The notes: generated by a model not told the origin, from the letters alone. Positions 19,676-30,114 are shown, counted from the stretch's first letter. The stretch: DNA of 64,000 nt from Sulfurovum sp. (GCA_030949725.1 JAUZSE010000015.1:1-64000); one strand, 5' to 3'. Translations and numbers: made by a program.

Positions 19676-20862
19676 TACTTTGTGGGTCACTGACTCCTGA
19701 TTTGACTATATCTGCAAACTTTCGTCTAGCGTGAGCCCAGCAAGCTAGATGTGTCATATCATTTGTCTTGACCACATCATTATATCCAGCGTATCCATCT
19801 GTTTGTAGAAAACCACTAAAGCCCTCGAGGAGTGCGGTCGCTGCCACTGCACTCCTGTTATTGGCATAGTGCATATAGACAATTTTATATTTATCCATTC
19901 CTACACCTAGCCATATATAGGATTTTTTTGTTGCTTTGCCTTTGTGTGCATTCACTACTTGAAGTGTCGTCTCATCTGCTTGTATATATTCATTCTCTAG
20001 GAGTCTCTCTTTGAGTTTTTCTTTAAAATGTTTTAGTTTTTCAGAAGCTTTTATCATCCAATTAGAGAGTGTCGTATCATTGAATGGAGCCACAAATCTA
20101 TTTTTATAAATTTTAGCTTGTCTGTACAGTGGCAATGCATCTTCAAACTTTTGTACAGCAATAGTTGCTAAGAATGAAGCGGTTACTTGTGTCTTTGGGA
20201 GGATAAATGGTCGCCAATGCTGTTGTGCTTGGTTTCTCTCCACATCTACAAACCATATACGAATCTAACGTTTTGTATGACTTGAAATTTTGCAGGTACT
20301 ATATCGTATTGTTCTGATACAAGTTCTTTAATCTTGTGCATTGTATCACCACAGCTACATATCTTCTCATCATCACTGATATCGTCTTTCTACTCTTACT
20401 CTTGGTATATCAGTAGGTGGAGAAGTTCTTCCACCTCTCTTTCTTTTGAATGTTATTTCAATCTCTTCATCTTCTACTACTTCAATACTCTCTTCATTGT
20501 CTTCAAAGAGAGTTGGTTGCTTAGGGTTTAGTTTTTCACTTTTGGAGGTAAAGTGTTGACGTATGAGGTAATCTATCTTTTCTTTTAGGTGATTTATTTC
20601 AATTTGTTGGGTTTGTATTCTTTTTTCTTGAGTAGTAATTTGTTCTTTTTGAACACTGCTTTCTTGAGCTTGATTTATAATGATTTCTTGTAGTTTTTCT
20701 ATATCAATAAGCTCTGTTTTCATAGTGCTATTATAGCTAAAACTACTACTATACTTGGTTAGTAAATGACTTTTTTATGTGATGTTTTTTTGCTTATTTT
20801 AGCTGTGTGATGCTTTGCTTAATATTGGGTTGGTGGGGTTATTTAGGGGGTTACGATTTTTG

Positions 20863-21147
20863 AATGAAAGATTCCTGAATGAAAAACAAAGGTAACAGGC
20901 TACTTTAACTCATTCAAAAGCTCCAGCTGTTAAACCCTAGCAGACTCAAACACTAGCATAATCTTTCAATCTTTAATAAACCATCCTAATAGGGTTCAAA
21001 CGAGTAAGAGTATTAAATACCCACAATATATTCGTCAACTATTTGTCATTGAAAACGCTATTTATTAAGTTTTTTTTAAAGAAAATTATTGTATCTTCCC
21101 ACAAGCAATACTATGTATAGTAAATAAATAAAATTAAAAGGTTTAAT
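20863..21147. other. Spacer upstream of the globin/Dab region
   Basis: AT-rich spacer downstream of IS66 copy B. It should carry the promoter for the gene at 21148; TATAGT near 21115 is a possible -10 but no well-spaced -35 is evident. A clear SD (AAAAGG) precedes the ATG at 21148. No gene seen. Confidence 0.4.
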
Positions 21148-21873
21148 ATGGATCTTAGTATAAGTTATCACCCTATTACAGAAGCACAGATGAAAGAATG
21201 GTATTTTGATGTATTTGAAGACATGGGTGCAGCCCTTGACCTTGAAGTACTCATCCCCAAAGAGCAACTCAAAAACCATAAACTTGAAGACCTTACAACA
21301 TATTATAAAGACAAATATATAGAAATGATCAAACGTTCAAGAGAACTTGAGTATGATGATTTCAATAAATGGCATGGTTATTTCTTGGCGATAGTCCAAG
21401 GATTCTTTGAGAAATTTTATTTTATTCAAGGTGCAGCTATCTCAAGCATCATTGACCCTGAGTTTCATGAGACTTATGTGACCCCATGGGAAGATGTGAT
21501 TCCTAGTGATTACATAGAAGACTTACAAGTAAATAATAAACTTCAAGGTGCTTTTAGTGCGGGAGCATACATGTCACCAGATCAAGTCAAAAAACTATTA
21601 CATGATTATAAAAATGACAACTTCATTAAAGATCTCCTAAAGGATCAATTTGAAGGTAAGAAAATAGAAGTATTCTTAGCAGCACTTGAATATGCAAGTA
21701 AAAATGATCAAGGTCTAATAGAAGCTACCAAAGTGATAGAACAAAGTAGTGAACTATTTGAAGAACCTTCTTGTTTTTCCAATAGTTTTAACTGTGATGT
21801 TATCTCAGCTGCTGTGTATACCACAGAACTGGCTGCCCATTATGACGAAATATATAAAGGTACAGGAGACTAG
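21148..21873 (+). CDS. Conserved-type hypothetical protein, mostly helical, cytoplasmic
   Basis: 241 aa, no signal peptide or membrane helix. Acidic and helix-rich, with aromatic clusters (KWHGYFLAIVQGFFEKFYF) and two Cys near the C-terminus (SCFSNSFNC). I do not recognise the family. It is followed 28 bp later by a truncated haemoglobin, so the two may be co-expressed. Coding is supported by length, AAAAGG ribosome site and even codon use. Confidence 0.65.
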   Translation: MDLSISYHPITEAQMKEWYFDVFEDMGAALDLEVLIPKEQLKNHKLEDLTTYYKDKYIEMIKRSRELEYDDFNKWHGYFLAIVQGFFEKFYFIQGAAISSIIDPEFHETYVTPWEDVIPSDYIEDLQVNNKLQGAFSAGAYMSPDQVKKLLHDYKNDNFIKDLLKDQFEGKKIEVFLAALEYASKNDQGLIEATKVIEQSSELFEEPSCFSNSFNCDVISAAVYTTELAAHYDEIYKGTGD

Positions 21874-21901
21874 CCACTCCTGAGTAACAAAGGATCCCCC
21901 A

Positions 21902-22288
21902 ATGAATCAACCCTTACATAAAAGTATCAATGAAGAAAACATAGAAATTCTCGTAAGAAAATTTTACTCCGAAGTCTTAAAAGATAGCACATTGGCACCT
22001 TTTTTCATAGCCATCTTAGGGGAAGATATTCAAAACGATAAATGGGAAGAACATTTACTTCTTCTTACTGAGTTTTGGAAATTTGTTGCCTTAGGATATG
22101 ATGAGTACAAAGGTAACCCACTACGACCTCACCTTCTTATAAATGGACTCACACGTGATGCATTCAAAAGCTGGCTAACACTTTTTTATCACACAGTAGA
22201 TACACTTTACATACCCTCAACTGGCGAATATTTTAAACAAAAGAGTAAAGATATCGCTGAGAACTTCATGCGTAAACTTAGTCTATAA
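21902..22288 (+). CDS. Group III truncated haemoglobin (Ctb-like)
   Basis: 128 aa, the usual length. Matches Campylobacter Ctb in layout: VRKFYSEVLKD near the start, then WEEHLLLLTEFWKF, then NPLRPHLLI with the likely proximal haem His, and FKSWLTLFYHTVD. Group III globins bind oxygen and NO; in Campylobacter the related globins are part of the nitrosative stress response. An NO reductase operon lies 15 kb downstream. The function here is inferred from the family. Confidence 0.85.
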   Translation: MNQPLHKSINEENIEILVRKFYSEVLKDSTLAPFFIAILGEDIQNDKWEEHLLLLTEFWKFVALGYDEYKGNPLRPHLLINGLTRDAFKSWLTLFYHTVDTLYIPSTGEYFKQKSKDIAENFMRKLSL

Positions 22289-22447
22289 GCAGGCAAAGTT
22301 TTCTTAGCTTATGGAGATGTTTCATTTTAGCTCAAAAGAGGACTAAATAAACATTAAAAGTTAAAGCCCATGTATCTCTTTTATAAATTCTGATATTATG
22401 CTTTGATAATAGAAGATATATATGATTTATTTATAATGGAGTTTTCA

Positions 22448-24058
22448 GTGGAAAAATTAGTTTTATTCATTCCTTTTATACCGATTTTAATTGCTTTGTT
22501 AATAGGATTTTTAAATACTAAAATCTTAATGCCTAAAATAAGCCTTTATTTCTCTTCAGGTGTTGCACTTCTAGCACTTTATGGGACATACTATGTCATG
22601 AGCCATGACACGGAGATATATGGTTTTGGTGGACTACTCGTCTTCAACGAACTCTCCGCTATCCTTGTTCCTTATGTAGCCATCTTAGGTCTTGTCATAC
22701 GGAAGTATGCTACCAAATACATGTGGGATGAACCGGGATATAAAAGATTTTTTATACTCTTAAACTTCATCTTTTCAGCCATTTATTTACTTGTTATGAG
22801 CAACAATTTGATCATTCTTACCATTGCATGGCAACTTATGAGTATCAGTCTTTACCTACTTATATCCTTTAATGTCGAGTCAACATCTGCCATCAAAAAT
22901 GGTGGATGGACGATGCTTATACATAAGCTAGCAGACCTTTTATTCATCATCGCCGTGGTACTTACCTACAAGACCTTTGGCAGCTTCGATTTGACAGAAC
23001 TGAGCCAAATATGGCTAGACATGTCAGAAAAAGGTTCCATTGATGACCCTGTCATCTATGTTATTGGGTTCTTGTTCTTGTTTGCAGCGATGATGAAATC
23101 TGCCATTATGCCTTTTCACCTTTGGTTACCTTATACCTCTGAAGCCCCTACCCCAGTTTCTGCGTTGATGCATGCGGGAGTTGTCAATGTGGGTGGTATA
23201 TTACTCAATAAAATGGCGTTTTTATTACTGCTAACCCCTGCCGTACTGAACGTTGCTTTTGTCATGGGTCTAGTCACTGCTATCTTCGCAACGCTACTTA
23301 TGCTAGCAGTCTCAGATGTCAAACGCTATCTTGGTTACTCCACTGTGGGTCAAATGGGATACATGATTATGGAAGTGGGACTAGGTGCTTTCAGTCTTGC
23401 TATCTATCACCTAATGGTGCATGGTATCTTCAAAGCTACCTTCTTCTTAGAGTCAGGTTCTCTTATCAAACAAGCAAGGAAAGACCCAAATATCCCTAAA
23501 CGGCTCACTTATGAACTCTTTTGGGAGGAAAAACCCCAATACAACAGCATTAAGATGTTTCGACTTATTGCTCTATTTACGGTAGTGCCTGTCATTGCAT
23601 TTGTAGGTATCAAATATTTACTTAGCGAATCTGTATTTGAATTTAATGCAGCCATAATCATCCTTGCTTTTGCTTGGCTCACGGGGACACAGCTCTTTTT
23701 ATCGTTCTTTGAAGTGACCAAAGCAAACTCACTCAAAGTGTTGTCTATCCTTATCTCTTCATTTGTTGTTATTCTCTTTACCTACGAAGCCGTTGGACAT
23801 GCGCTTGAAGGCTTCTTGTATGGAGAACATGCTTTACTGTTCTACAAAACAGCCACGATCAATGTATCATTTTCTATGACCGTATTCATGCTCGCAGCCA
23901 TTATGCTTGTGGGATGGTATTTCACTTACAAACAGCATTATGTAGACATCCCCATAGGTGAACATAAACCTAGCAAAGTAAAATGGCGATTTTATAAGAT
24001 GCTGGCAAAAGAAGGTTACATATCCGATATGTATGTCAAATATTTCAAGATTTTTTAA
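22448..24058 (+). CDS. dabB: DabB-type proton-translocating membrane subunit (NuoL/ND5-like)
   Basis: About 536 aa from GTG at 22448, chosen because GGAG lies 6 bases upstream; an ATG at 22436 is possible. Multiple membrane helices with the antiporter-like core typical of NuoL/MrpA: IMPFHLWLPYTSEAPTPVSALMHAG, here with the key Lys/His region, and KRYLGYSTVGQMGYM. In DAB complexes this subunit is thought to couple ion flow to CO2 hydration by DabA. The gene order dabB - membrane protein - dabA confirms the assignment. Confidence 0.88.
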   Translation: MEKLVLFIPFIPILIALLIGFLNTKILMPKISLYFSSGVALLALYGTYYVMSHDTEIYGFGGLLVFNELSAILVPYVAILGLVIRKYATKYMWDEPGYKRFFILLNFIFSAIYLLVMSNNLIILTIAWQLMSISLYLLISFNVESTSAIKNGGWTMLIHKLADLLFIIAVVLTYKTFGSFDLTELSQIWLDMSEKGSIDDPVIYVIGFLFLFAAMMKSAIMPFHLWLPYTSEAPTPVSALMHAGVVNVGGILLNKMAFLLLLTPAVLNVAFVMGLVTAIFATLLMLAVSDVKRYLGYSTVGQMGYMIMEVGLGAFSLAIYHLMVHGIFKATFFLESGSLIKQARKDPNIPKRLTYELFWEEKPQYNSIKMFRLIALFTVVPVIAFVGIKYLLSESVFEFNAAIIILAFAWLTGTQLFLSFFEVTKANSLKVLSILISSFVVILFTYEAVGHALEGFLYGEHALLFYKTATINVSFSMTVFMLAAIMLVGWYFTYKQHYVDIPIGEHKPSKVKWRFYKMLAKEGYISDMYVKYFKIF

Positions 24059-24070
24059 AAAGGAATGCAC

Positions 24071-24805
24071 ATGTTAATAGATTTGATTTTATTATTTTTA
24101 TTTGCGGGAGTACCGTACTATATTTATTTTGAAAAGACAAAAAGTTTGGGAAAAGAAAAGATATTTTTACTCTCTGCATTTTTAGTCATTTGTGGGATGA
24201 TACTGTCAAGTATGTTTCCACAAGAGAGATGTACGCTGGTCATCGTTGTGGCATTCTTTGCTTCTTTTGTTTCGCTTTACAAAGCGAAGCACACCACCAA
24301 TCTCTACAAGCTAAGCTACTATCTACTTTTCTTTAATGCACCCATGCTCATTATGTTTGAAACAAAAGAGAGTATATTGTATGGTATATCATTACTTGTC
24401 ACACTCTTTGGTATCTACCTTATGGGACGATACTATGAAAAGAACTACGGGAGTGCGAACTATAGATCTGTCTCAGGTATCACACTTGTCACGCCTTATG
24501 CTGGACTTTTTTTAACCCTTTATTTGACGACTTTGGCACTCTATCCGCCATTCCCAAACTCCTTGCTATTTTTCAACGCTATCCTCTCTAGTGATACACA
24601 TTCACTATGGTATTTGTCTATAAGCATCATCTTCTTTGGAAACTTTCTTATGGCTATGAGAGTGATGACAAAAACCGTCTTTGGTAAGCCAAATGATAAT
24701 GTGCATTACATTGACTTAAACCCTAAAGAAAGAGGGTTACATTTGGCTATATTTGCACTATTAATAGTCCTCAGTATTGTAGGATTAAGGGAGATACTCT
24801 CATGA
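24071..24805 (+). CDS. Membrane protein resembling the C-terminal part of NuoM/NuoN, inside the dab operon
   Basis: 244 aa from ATG at 24071, which has AAGGA at good spacing; an ATG at 24065 is too close. About six to seven membrane helices. The last third (ITLVTPYAGLFLTLYLTTLA, MTKTVFGKPND, YIDLNPKERGLHLAIFALL) resembles the end of complex I antiporter-like subunits, but the catalytic Lys/Glu helices of the front half are absent. Its stop overlaps the dabA ATG (ATGA) so it is made with DabA. Probably a third membrane subunit of the carbon transporter; this is inference. Confidence 0.65.
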   Translation: MLIDLILLFLFAGVPYYIYFEKTKSLGKEKIFLLSAFLVICGMILSSMFPQERCTLVIVVAFFASFVSLYKAKHTTNLYKLSYYLLFFNAPMLIMFETKESILYGISLLVTLFGIYLMGRYYEKNYGSANYRSVSGITLVTPYAGLFLTLYLTTLALYPPFPNSLLFFNAILSSDTHSLWYLSISIIFFGNFLMAMRVMTKTVFGKPNDNVHYIDLNPKERGLHLAIFALLIVLSIVGLREILS

Positions 24806-27676
24806 GTTTACTTGAAAAATTAAATGCGGTAAAAGATACCGTCCCACATTATTGGCCTATAGGTGCTTTTATTCATCATAATCCTCTCAAAGGTTTTGAA
24901 CATCTTAATTTTAAAGAAGGACTCGATCAAGGCACAAAAGACATTTGGTGGCAAAGTCTATATGGATCCAGAGTATTATATAGCCCTCTACCATGAGGGG
25001 AAAGTAAGACCTGAATTCCTTGAGAAAAACTTGTTAAGACCTCTCACAGAAGCAAAGCTTGAAGATTATGCAAGTGCAGCTAAAACATTTATGCTCGACA
25101 TAAGTCCAAAATGGAACAGCCTTAGAAGCTATGAAGACTTAAAGGTAAATGATATAGATGAGACACTACACACTTTTCTTGAAGAGGAATCCATCTACCT
25201 GAAAAAAGAAGCATGGATCGAATCATTGACAGAGCATTTGACACTCTATGAGATCCATGATGCCCTCTTTGGCACAAGTGAAAAAGAACTCATAGAAAAA
25301 GATGTCATTGAGTATATTGCACGTTTTCTTGATGAAGCACAAACCACACTCAGCATGACAGACAGAGACCTTGGTATGTTTAATACGTTTAAACTCTATG
25401 AAAATATAGAGCATGACGGTGATTCAGAAAGTTATGTCAAGGAAATTTTAGAAAAACTGAAGATCAAAGATGTAGAAAAAGCCTTTTTAACGCATATTTT
25501 AAAACTACATGGATGGGCAGGGTTTATCAAATACCGTTCAGAAGACAAAGACTACTATCCACAACAAGAGCACCCCTCATCACTTATGGATTATATGGCA
25601 GTTAGATTTCATTTTGAATTAAAATATATGAGAGATGGGAAGATAAATGATTTTGATAAATTACAAGCGTATATCAAAAACAATCGTGCCTATGCCATCT
25701 TAAAACTCTTACAGTCAAAAGGTAAACTTACAGGTACTTATAATGATGCTATGGAAGAGCATGAAGACTATGAAGAAATCTTAGATGCCTATGTAAAAGA
25801 TGAAATAAATCTAGATTCACTGCAAATACAGCTTGCCAAAAAGTCACTTCCCTCCCTTGATATGACGCTCATAGAGTTTGCAAATTTTGCAGAATTGCTT
25901 AAAAAAGAAGAAGGGTTTCTTTGGCTAAAATCTCTTGAAGACAGCTATATATCTGAACATGTAGATGCCTTTGTCTCACCACATACCTATGATGAAAAAC
26001 CTCTTTCATCCACTATCTTTTGTTTGGATGTACGTTCAGAAACCATACGTAGAAAAGTAGAAGAGTCTGGTCCCTATAATACCTATGGTGCAGGTGGTTT
26101 TCTTGGTATTCCTATCTCTTTTGTTGAGTTTGGAAAGGCACATACAGTCGCGTTGGCACCTGCCATCATCAAGCCTACAAAACATTGTTTTTGAAATACC
26201 TGTTGAGTCTCATGAAGAGTATAATAAGAAAAAAGGTATTCAGAAAACGGCGAAAAAAGTATTAACTGATCTTAAGAACAATCCGTATACCCCCTATATT
26301 ATGGTAGAAGCGATTGGATGGATTTTTGGTATCAAACTTTTTGGAAAAACATTTTTTCCAGGAAAAACTGAAAAACTATTTGACAAAATGAAACCCAAAA
26401 AACCTAAAACTACCTACACACTAGATAAACTTAGCAGTGACGAGATAGAAAAGTATGTAAAAAAACTTTATATCAACATTATCAATGAGGTTTTGACGAC
26501 ACAGTCAGATACGTCACTCGATCACGTTGAGATAGATAAGCTTTGGGAACACTTAATATTTGATCAAGATGCTCTGTACCAGTGTTTCTAAAAATATGCT
26601 TGAAAAACTCAAAAATGCCTATCACGTCACACCTGAAGATTATCTTCTCCAAAAAGAGAAACTTACTATGGTTGGATTTACCCTAGATGAACAAGCCATG
26701 TACATAGAAAATCTTCTCAATATGATAGGTCTTGTTAAAGACTTCCCTAAATTTGTTATTATCTCTGGACATGGCTCTGTTTCTGATAACAACCCTTTTG
26801 AATCTGCCTTAGATTGTGGTGCCTGTGGAGGAAGTATAAGCTTGCCCAATGCAAGAGCACTCTGTATGATCGGGAACAAAGTAGAGATACGCGAAAAACT
26901 CAAAGATAAGGGTATAGATATTCCTGCTGATGTAAGATTTATCCCTGCTTTACATATTACCACCACGGATGAAATTACATTTCATGATACAGATATACTA
27001 AGCTCAGAGGAACTCGAACTATTTTCCAAAATGCAGTCTGACTTTAAAAAAGCATCTTTTGAAGCAAGAACAGAAAGAGCCATTGACTTACCCAATACCA
27101 ATGAAGAAAAAGATCTGTTTACTAAAACTATGGATTGGTCTGAACCTCGTCCAGAATGGGGTCTAGCAGGCAATATGGGAGTCTTTGCTGGTCCAAGAGA
27201 CTCTTGTAGACATATTCCCTTTAGGAACAGATTATTTTTGCACTCTTATGACTCCAGCATCGACAATGAAAATGCAGATTTTCTCACACGTATCTTTGAT
27301 GGGACTACTCGTTGTAGGTGAATGGATCAACCTTGAACATTATTTTTCAACTGTAGACAACAAAGTCTATGGTGCAGGTTCAAAGGTGTACCATAATGTC
27401 GTTTCTAAGATTGGTGTGTACAATGGAAATTATAGTGATTTAAAAATCGGTCTTCCTACACAGTCTGTATTTCTCGAAGGTGAAGCCTACCATGAGCCTG
27501 TACGTCTGCTCACCTATATGGAAGCCCCACTCGATACCGTAGCAAAAGCAGTTGAAAACTCTATCGCCAAGGACTTCATCTTAAACGAATGGATACGACC
27601 TATCATTATAGATAAAGCGGCTAAAAAAGTCTACTCTTATGAGTTCGGAGAATTTATAGTCATAAAAGAACTTTAA
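24802..27676 (+). pseudogene. dabA: DabA inorganic-carbon (CO2 to bicarbonate) transporter subunit (DUF2309), four frameshifts
   Basis: Reconstructed about 957 aa. Start ATGA-overlaps the previous gene with AGGGAG upstream. Conserved beta-carbonic-anhydrase-like zinc site: Cys and Asp in FCLDVRSE (about residue 406), His in IISGHGSVS (about 656) and Cys in DCGACGG (about 671). The tail NLEHYFSTVDNKVYGAGSK is typical. Breaks lie near 24957, 26172, 26582 and 27303, each a net +1; the last is GGG for GG. As the reading is otherwise well preserved, these may be sequencing errors or recent decay. With DabB it would power vectorial CO2 hydration for carbon fixation. Confidence 0.88.
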
Positions 27677-27693
27677 CAAAAAAAGGATACACA

Positions 27694-27930
27694 ATGTATA
27701 AAATACATATAGAAAATGAATGTAATTGTTTTAAAAAAAGCAATTTTGAAAACGACCTCACTTTTGAAGACAAAGCAGATGCACTGATGAAAGCAAAAGT
27801 AATGGAGTGTCGTATGAACCAAGAGTTTTGTCATACACACTATTTTGAAGCAGAGGACATGGGTAATGAAATCATCATGCGTTCTGTAGTACGTGCAGAC
27901 TATGAAGATGAGGACGAAGATGACCTTTAA
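27694..27930 (+). CDS. Small acidic Cys protein, paralogue of 28013 and 58371 (no C-terminal metal motif)
   Basis: 78 aa, AAAGGATACACA before ATG. Shares with its two paralogues the layout I-x-x-x-C-x-C-F/L-K-K-S, an FEDKADALMKA helix, and EFCHTHYF. Instead of the CCGGGHC tail it ends in an acidic EDEDEDDL. It starts 18 bp after dabA, so it probably belongs to the dab transcript. Function unknown. The Cys/His pattern suggests metal or redox binding, and the acidic end could bind cations weakly. Confidence 0.7.
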   Translation: MYKIHIENECNCFKKSNFENDLTFEDKADALMKAKVMECRMNQEFCHTHYFEAEDMGNEIIMRSVVRADYEDEDEDDL

Positions 27931-28012
27931 GGAGTAATTTACTCCTATTTAATATCTCCTTAAGAACTTATCGCTATTATCCCTTATAATTTCAAATATA
28001 AAAGGATAAATT

Positions 28013-28255
28013 ATGTTTACAGTACAAGTAGAGAGAGAATGCGGTTGCTTACGTAAAAGTGACATTGAAAAAGAAAAAACATTTGACAAAAGAGAAGATG
28101 CAGTTTTTTATTCACAAGCGATAACAGAGATAATGAATGAAGACTTTTGTGGTAAACATGGTTTTACTGCAAGAGCAACAGGTGGAGATGAGTTTATCAT
28201 CGCAGTTGGAGAAGGTTCTGGTGGTGGATGTTGTGGTGGCGGACACTGCGGTTAA
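28013..28255 (+). CDS. Small Cys-rich protein with CCGGGHC tail
   Basis: 80 aa, AAAGGATAAATT before ATG. N-terminal CGCLRKSDIE, helix FDKREDAVFYSQA, then FCGKHGF and a Gly-rich tail GGGCCGGGHCG. The six Cys and two His suggest a small metal-binding protein. It is a paralogue of 27694 and 58371. It lies between the dab operon and a convergent CobW-type metallochaperone gene. Function not known; a metal carrier or client is a reasonable guess. Confidence 0.72.
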   Translation: MFTVQVERECGCLRKSDIEKEKTFDKREDAVFYSQAITEIMNEDFCGKHGFTARATGGDEFIIAVGEGSGGGCCGGGHCG

Positions 28256-28262
28256 ACGCGCT

Positions 28263-28284
28263 GTAAATCCTTTTTAGGATTTAC
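28263..28284. terminator. Bidirectional hairpin between convergent genes
   Basis: Arms GTAAATCC / GGATTTAC around a six-base loop, placed between the stop at 28255 and the convergent stop at 28292, followed by mixed T-rich sequence. Likely ends both transcripts. Confidence 0.55.
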
Positions 28285-28291
28285 ACTTTCA

Positions 28292-29266
28292 CTATGATTT
28301 AGAAGTAGAAAACATTGGGAGATTTAAGATCTCGTGTTTCTCACATAAACTTGCAACATTACGATCTATATCTTCACCTATAAATATAAGCAGCGACTTA
28401 CCCTCATAGTCAGGAAGCTCTTCAAAAGACACATCTCCAAAAGAATAATTTACAAATATAGCATTAGGCACATCGGTCACTTTAATCACACCCTTCACTC
28501 TATAAATATTTTTAGGAATATTTTCCAGTACAGCATCTACATCAGCAAACACGATATCTTCTTTGAGGTAAGCAACCTTCTGTGTGAGTGAATCTTTTAT
28601 CGTATGGTCAAGATGTTGAAAGTCTTCAGCAAGTTTTACCACATCTTCGACCCTGTAAATACCCTCAAAGACCTCTTTATTGACCAAGCCTTGCTCTGCC
28701 CTATGTACTACATAATTTTTAAATATAGCCTTCCCTGTGAAGGTATTTTTGATGTTATATTTTTCTTTGATTTCTCCCAGTTCTATTTCCACTGCTAACG
28801 CTTCTTCTTCACTGACAAGATCAGTCTTGTTTAACACAATGATGTTTGCACCACCGAGTTGATATTTGGCTGTAGAATTGTCCTTATAAGAAGAGAAGTT
28901 CTTAGCATCTACTACACAGATAACACCATCCACAGAAATACCTAAGTTTTGTAATGACATAAAGATAGGAAAAGGTTCAGAGGCTCCAGATGTTTCTACA
29001 AATATAATTTCAGGATTATATTTTTCTATGATCTCTCTCACGCCACTTTCAAACTCTTCTGCCAATTGACAACAGATACACCCTTCAGAGATTTCAAGGA
29101 CTTCACTGTAGACATTGCTCAGTATTTTACTGTCCACACCAATGTCACCAAATTCATTGACCACAATAGCTATTTTTTTATCTGGGAAATATTGTTTAAC
29201 ACTATTGGTAAGCATTGTTGTTTTACCAACACCTAAAAAACCTGTGATTATAAAAGAGGAGATCAT
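28292..29266 (-). CDS. CobW/COG0523 (G3E) GTPase, metallochaperone
   Basis: 324 aa. P-loop GFLGVGKTTML at residues 9-19, the metal-binding EGCICC motif (C-x-C-C) near residue 63, VVNEFGDIGVDS, NKTD (guanine specificity) and a C-terminal CobW domain. Family members insert or deliver zinc, cobalt or nickel to client enzymes. Next to the zinc-dependent DabA and two Cys-rich small proteins, delivery of zinc to DabA is plausible but unproven. AAGG lies upstream of the ATG. Confidence 0.85.
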   Translation of the reverse strand: MISSFIITGFLGVGKTTMLTNSVKQYFPDKKIAIVVNEFGDIGVDSKILSNVYSEVLEISEGCICCQLAEEFESGVREIIEKYNPEIIFVETSGASEPFPIFMSLQNLGISVDGVICVVDAKNFSSYKDNSTAKYQLGGANIIVLNKTDLVSEEEALAVEIELGEIKEKYNIKNTFTGKAIFKNYVVHRAEQGLVNKEVFEGIYRVEDVVKLAEDFQHLDHTIKDSLTQKVAYLKEDIVFADVDAVLENIPKNIYRVKGVIKVTDVPNAIFVNYSFGDVSFEELPDYEGKSLLIFIGEDIDRNVASLCEKHEILNLPMFSTSKS

Positions 29267-29399
29267 ACGTATACCTTAAAAATTAATGGGAATGAGTGCA
29301 TAAAAGAGATAAATGCTATAAAAATATAACGCTATATGTTTTGATAGTATTTAAAGGAAAGGTAAGAACTGTACCAAAGTACAGTTCTTAGAAAAAGAA

Positions 29400-30114
29400 T
29401 TACATTGTTTCTAACATTTGATGTAGTTCTACTTCTTTTGCCCACTCTGCAGTAAGGTCATAAGCAGCAGATGCAACTTCAAGGTTTTTTGCAATCAAGT
29501 CTCTTTTTTTCTTAAACTTTTTCTCGATAACGGAGTCAAGTGATGCAGTACCACCTGAAGCAACATATTTCTTAAGGAATCTATCTTTAATTCCTTCTTC
29601 AATTGCTGGTTTACCAAAGTTACCAAGTGCACCAAATAATGCACCAAGCATAGCCATGTTTGTTGCAAGTTCAGTACCTGCAATTTCAATAGCAAATTTA
29701 GTAAAGTCTCGTGTAAGTACTTTAACATTTTTAGATTCTAAAAATTTTCTATCATGGTCAGTTAAAAGATCTATATCAGAATTAATAATAACTAGTCCAT
29801 TTTCTTTAATACCTGCATAAAAAGGCATAGTATATGATTTACCCATAGTAATAACTTGTGGGTGATAAATCATAACGATATCAGGATATATAACTTCCCC
29901 CTCTATCAAAGATAGGCACAGTGGCTAGTCTTGTATAACTCTCAGAAGGTGCCATTCTTTTTTCAGCACCAAAAAATGGATTTGAAACAGCATAATAACC
30001 TTCTGTATCAGCAGCAGTTGCAGCAATATGTGCTGCAGTAACTGCCCCTTGACCACCAAGAGCAGGCATTCTGATCTTGATGGAATCTTTAGCCATTGAA
30101 GTATCTCTTGACAT
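29400..30114 (-). pseudogene. 2-oxoacid:ferredoxin oxidoreductase gamma subunit, second set (frameshifted)
   Basis: Own ATG at 30112-30114 with AGGAG upstream. N-terminal part has MPALGGQGAVTAAHI and FFGAEKRMAPSESYTR, as in the gamma subunit at 33190 (GLGGQGVVTSAHI, FFGSEKRMAPVEAYVR). The frame breaks at a C5 run (29897-29901 on the plus strand); C4 reads FDRGEVIYPDI and joins the rest. Reconstructed 237 aa. It forms part of the enzyme that carboxylates an acyl-CoA to a 2-oxoacid or runs the reverse. Confidence 0.82.

Larger units (their letters stand above)
17874..20723 (-). pseudogene. IS66 transposase TnpC, copy B (interrupted)
   Basis: Pieces: N-terminal 20723-20373, middle from about 20243 to 19676, and C-terminal 18396-17874. 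It is broken by ISAzo13 copy 2, by the CTTTC change shared with copy A, by an extra A near 20250, and by a patch near 20212. It keeps the A7 run (KKSYIWLG) and a CWAHARRK motif, which matches the IS66 consensus better than the CWNHARRK of copy A. Confidence 0.9.
17842..20854 (-). mobile_element. IS66-family element, copy B, split by ISAzo13 copy 2
   Basis: Same ends as copy A, flanked by the 8-bp duplication GATTTTTG (17834-17841 and 20855-20862). IS66 sequence lies at 17842-18396 and 19676-20854 with the ISAzo13 copy in between. It lies just upstream of the GTPase-ATPase gene, so it has displaced that gene's original promoter region. Confidence 0.95.
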
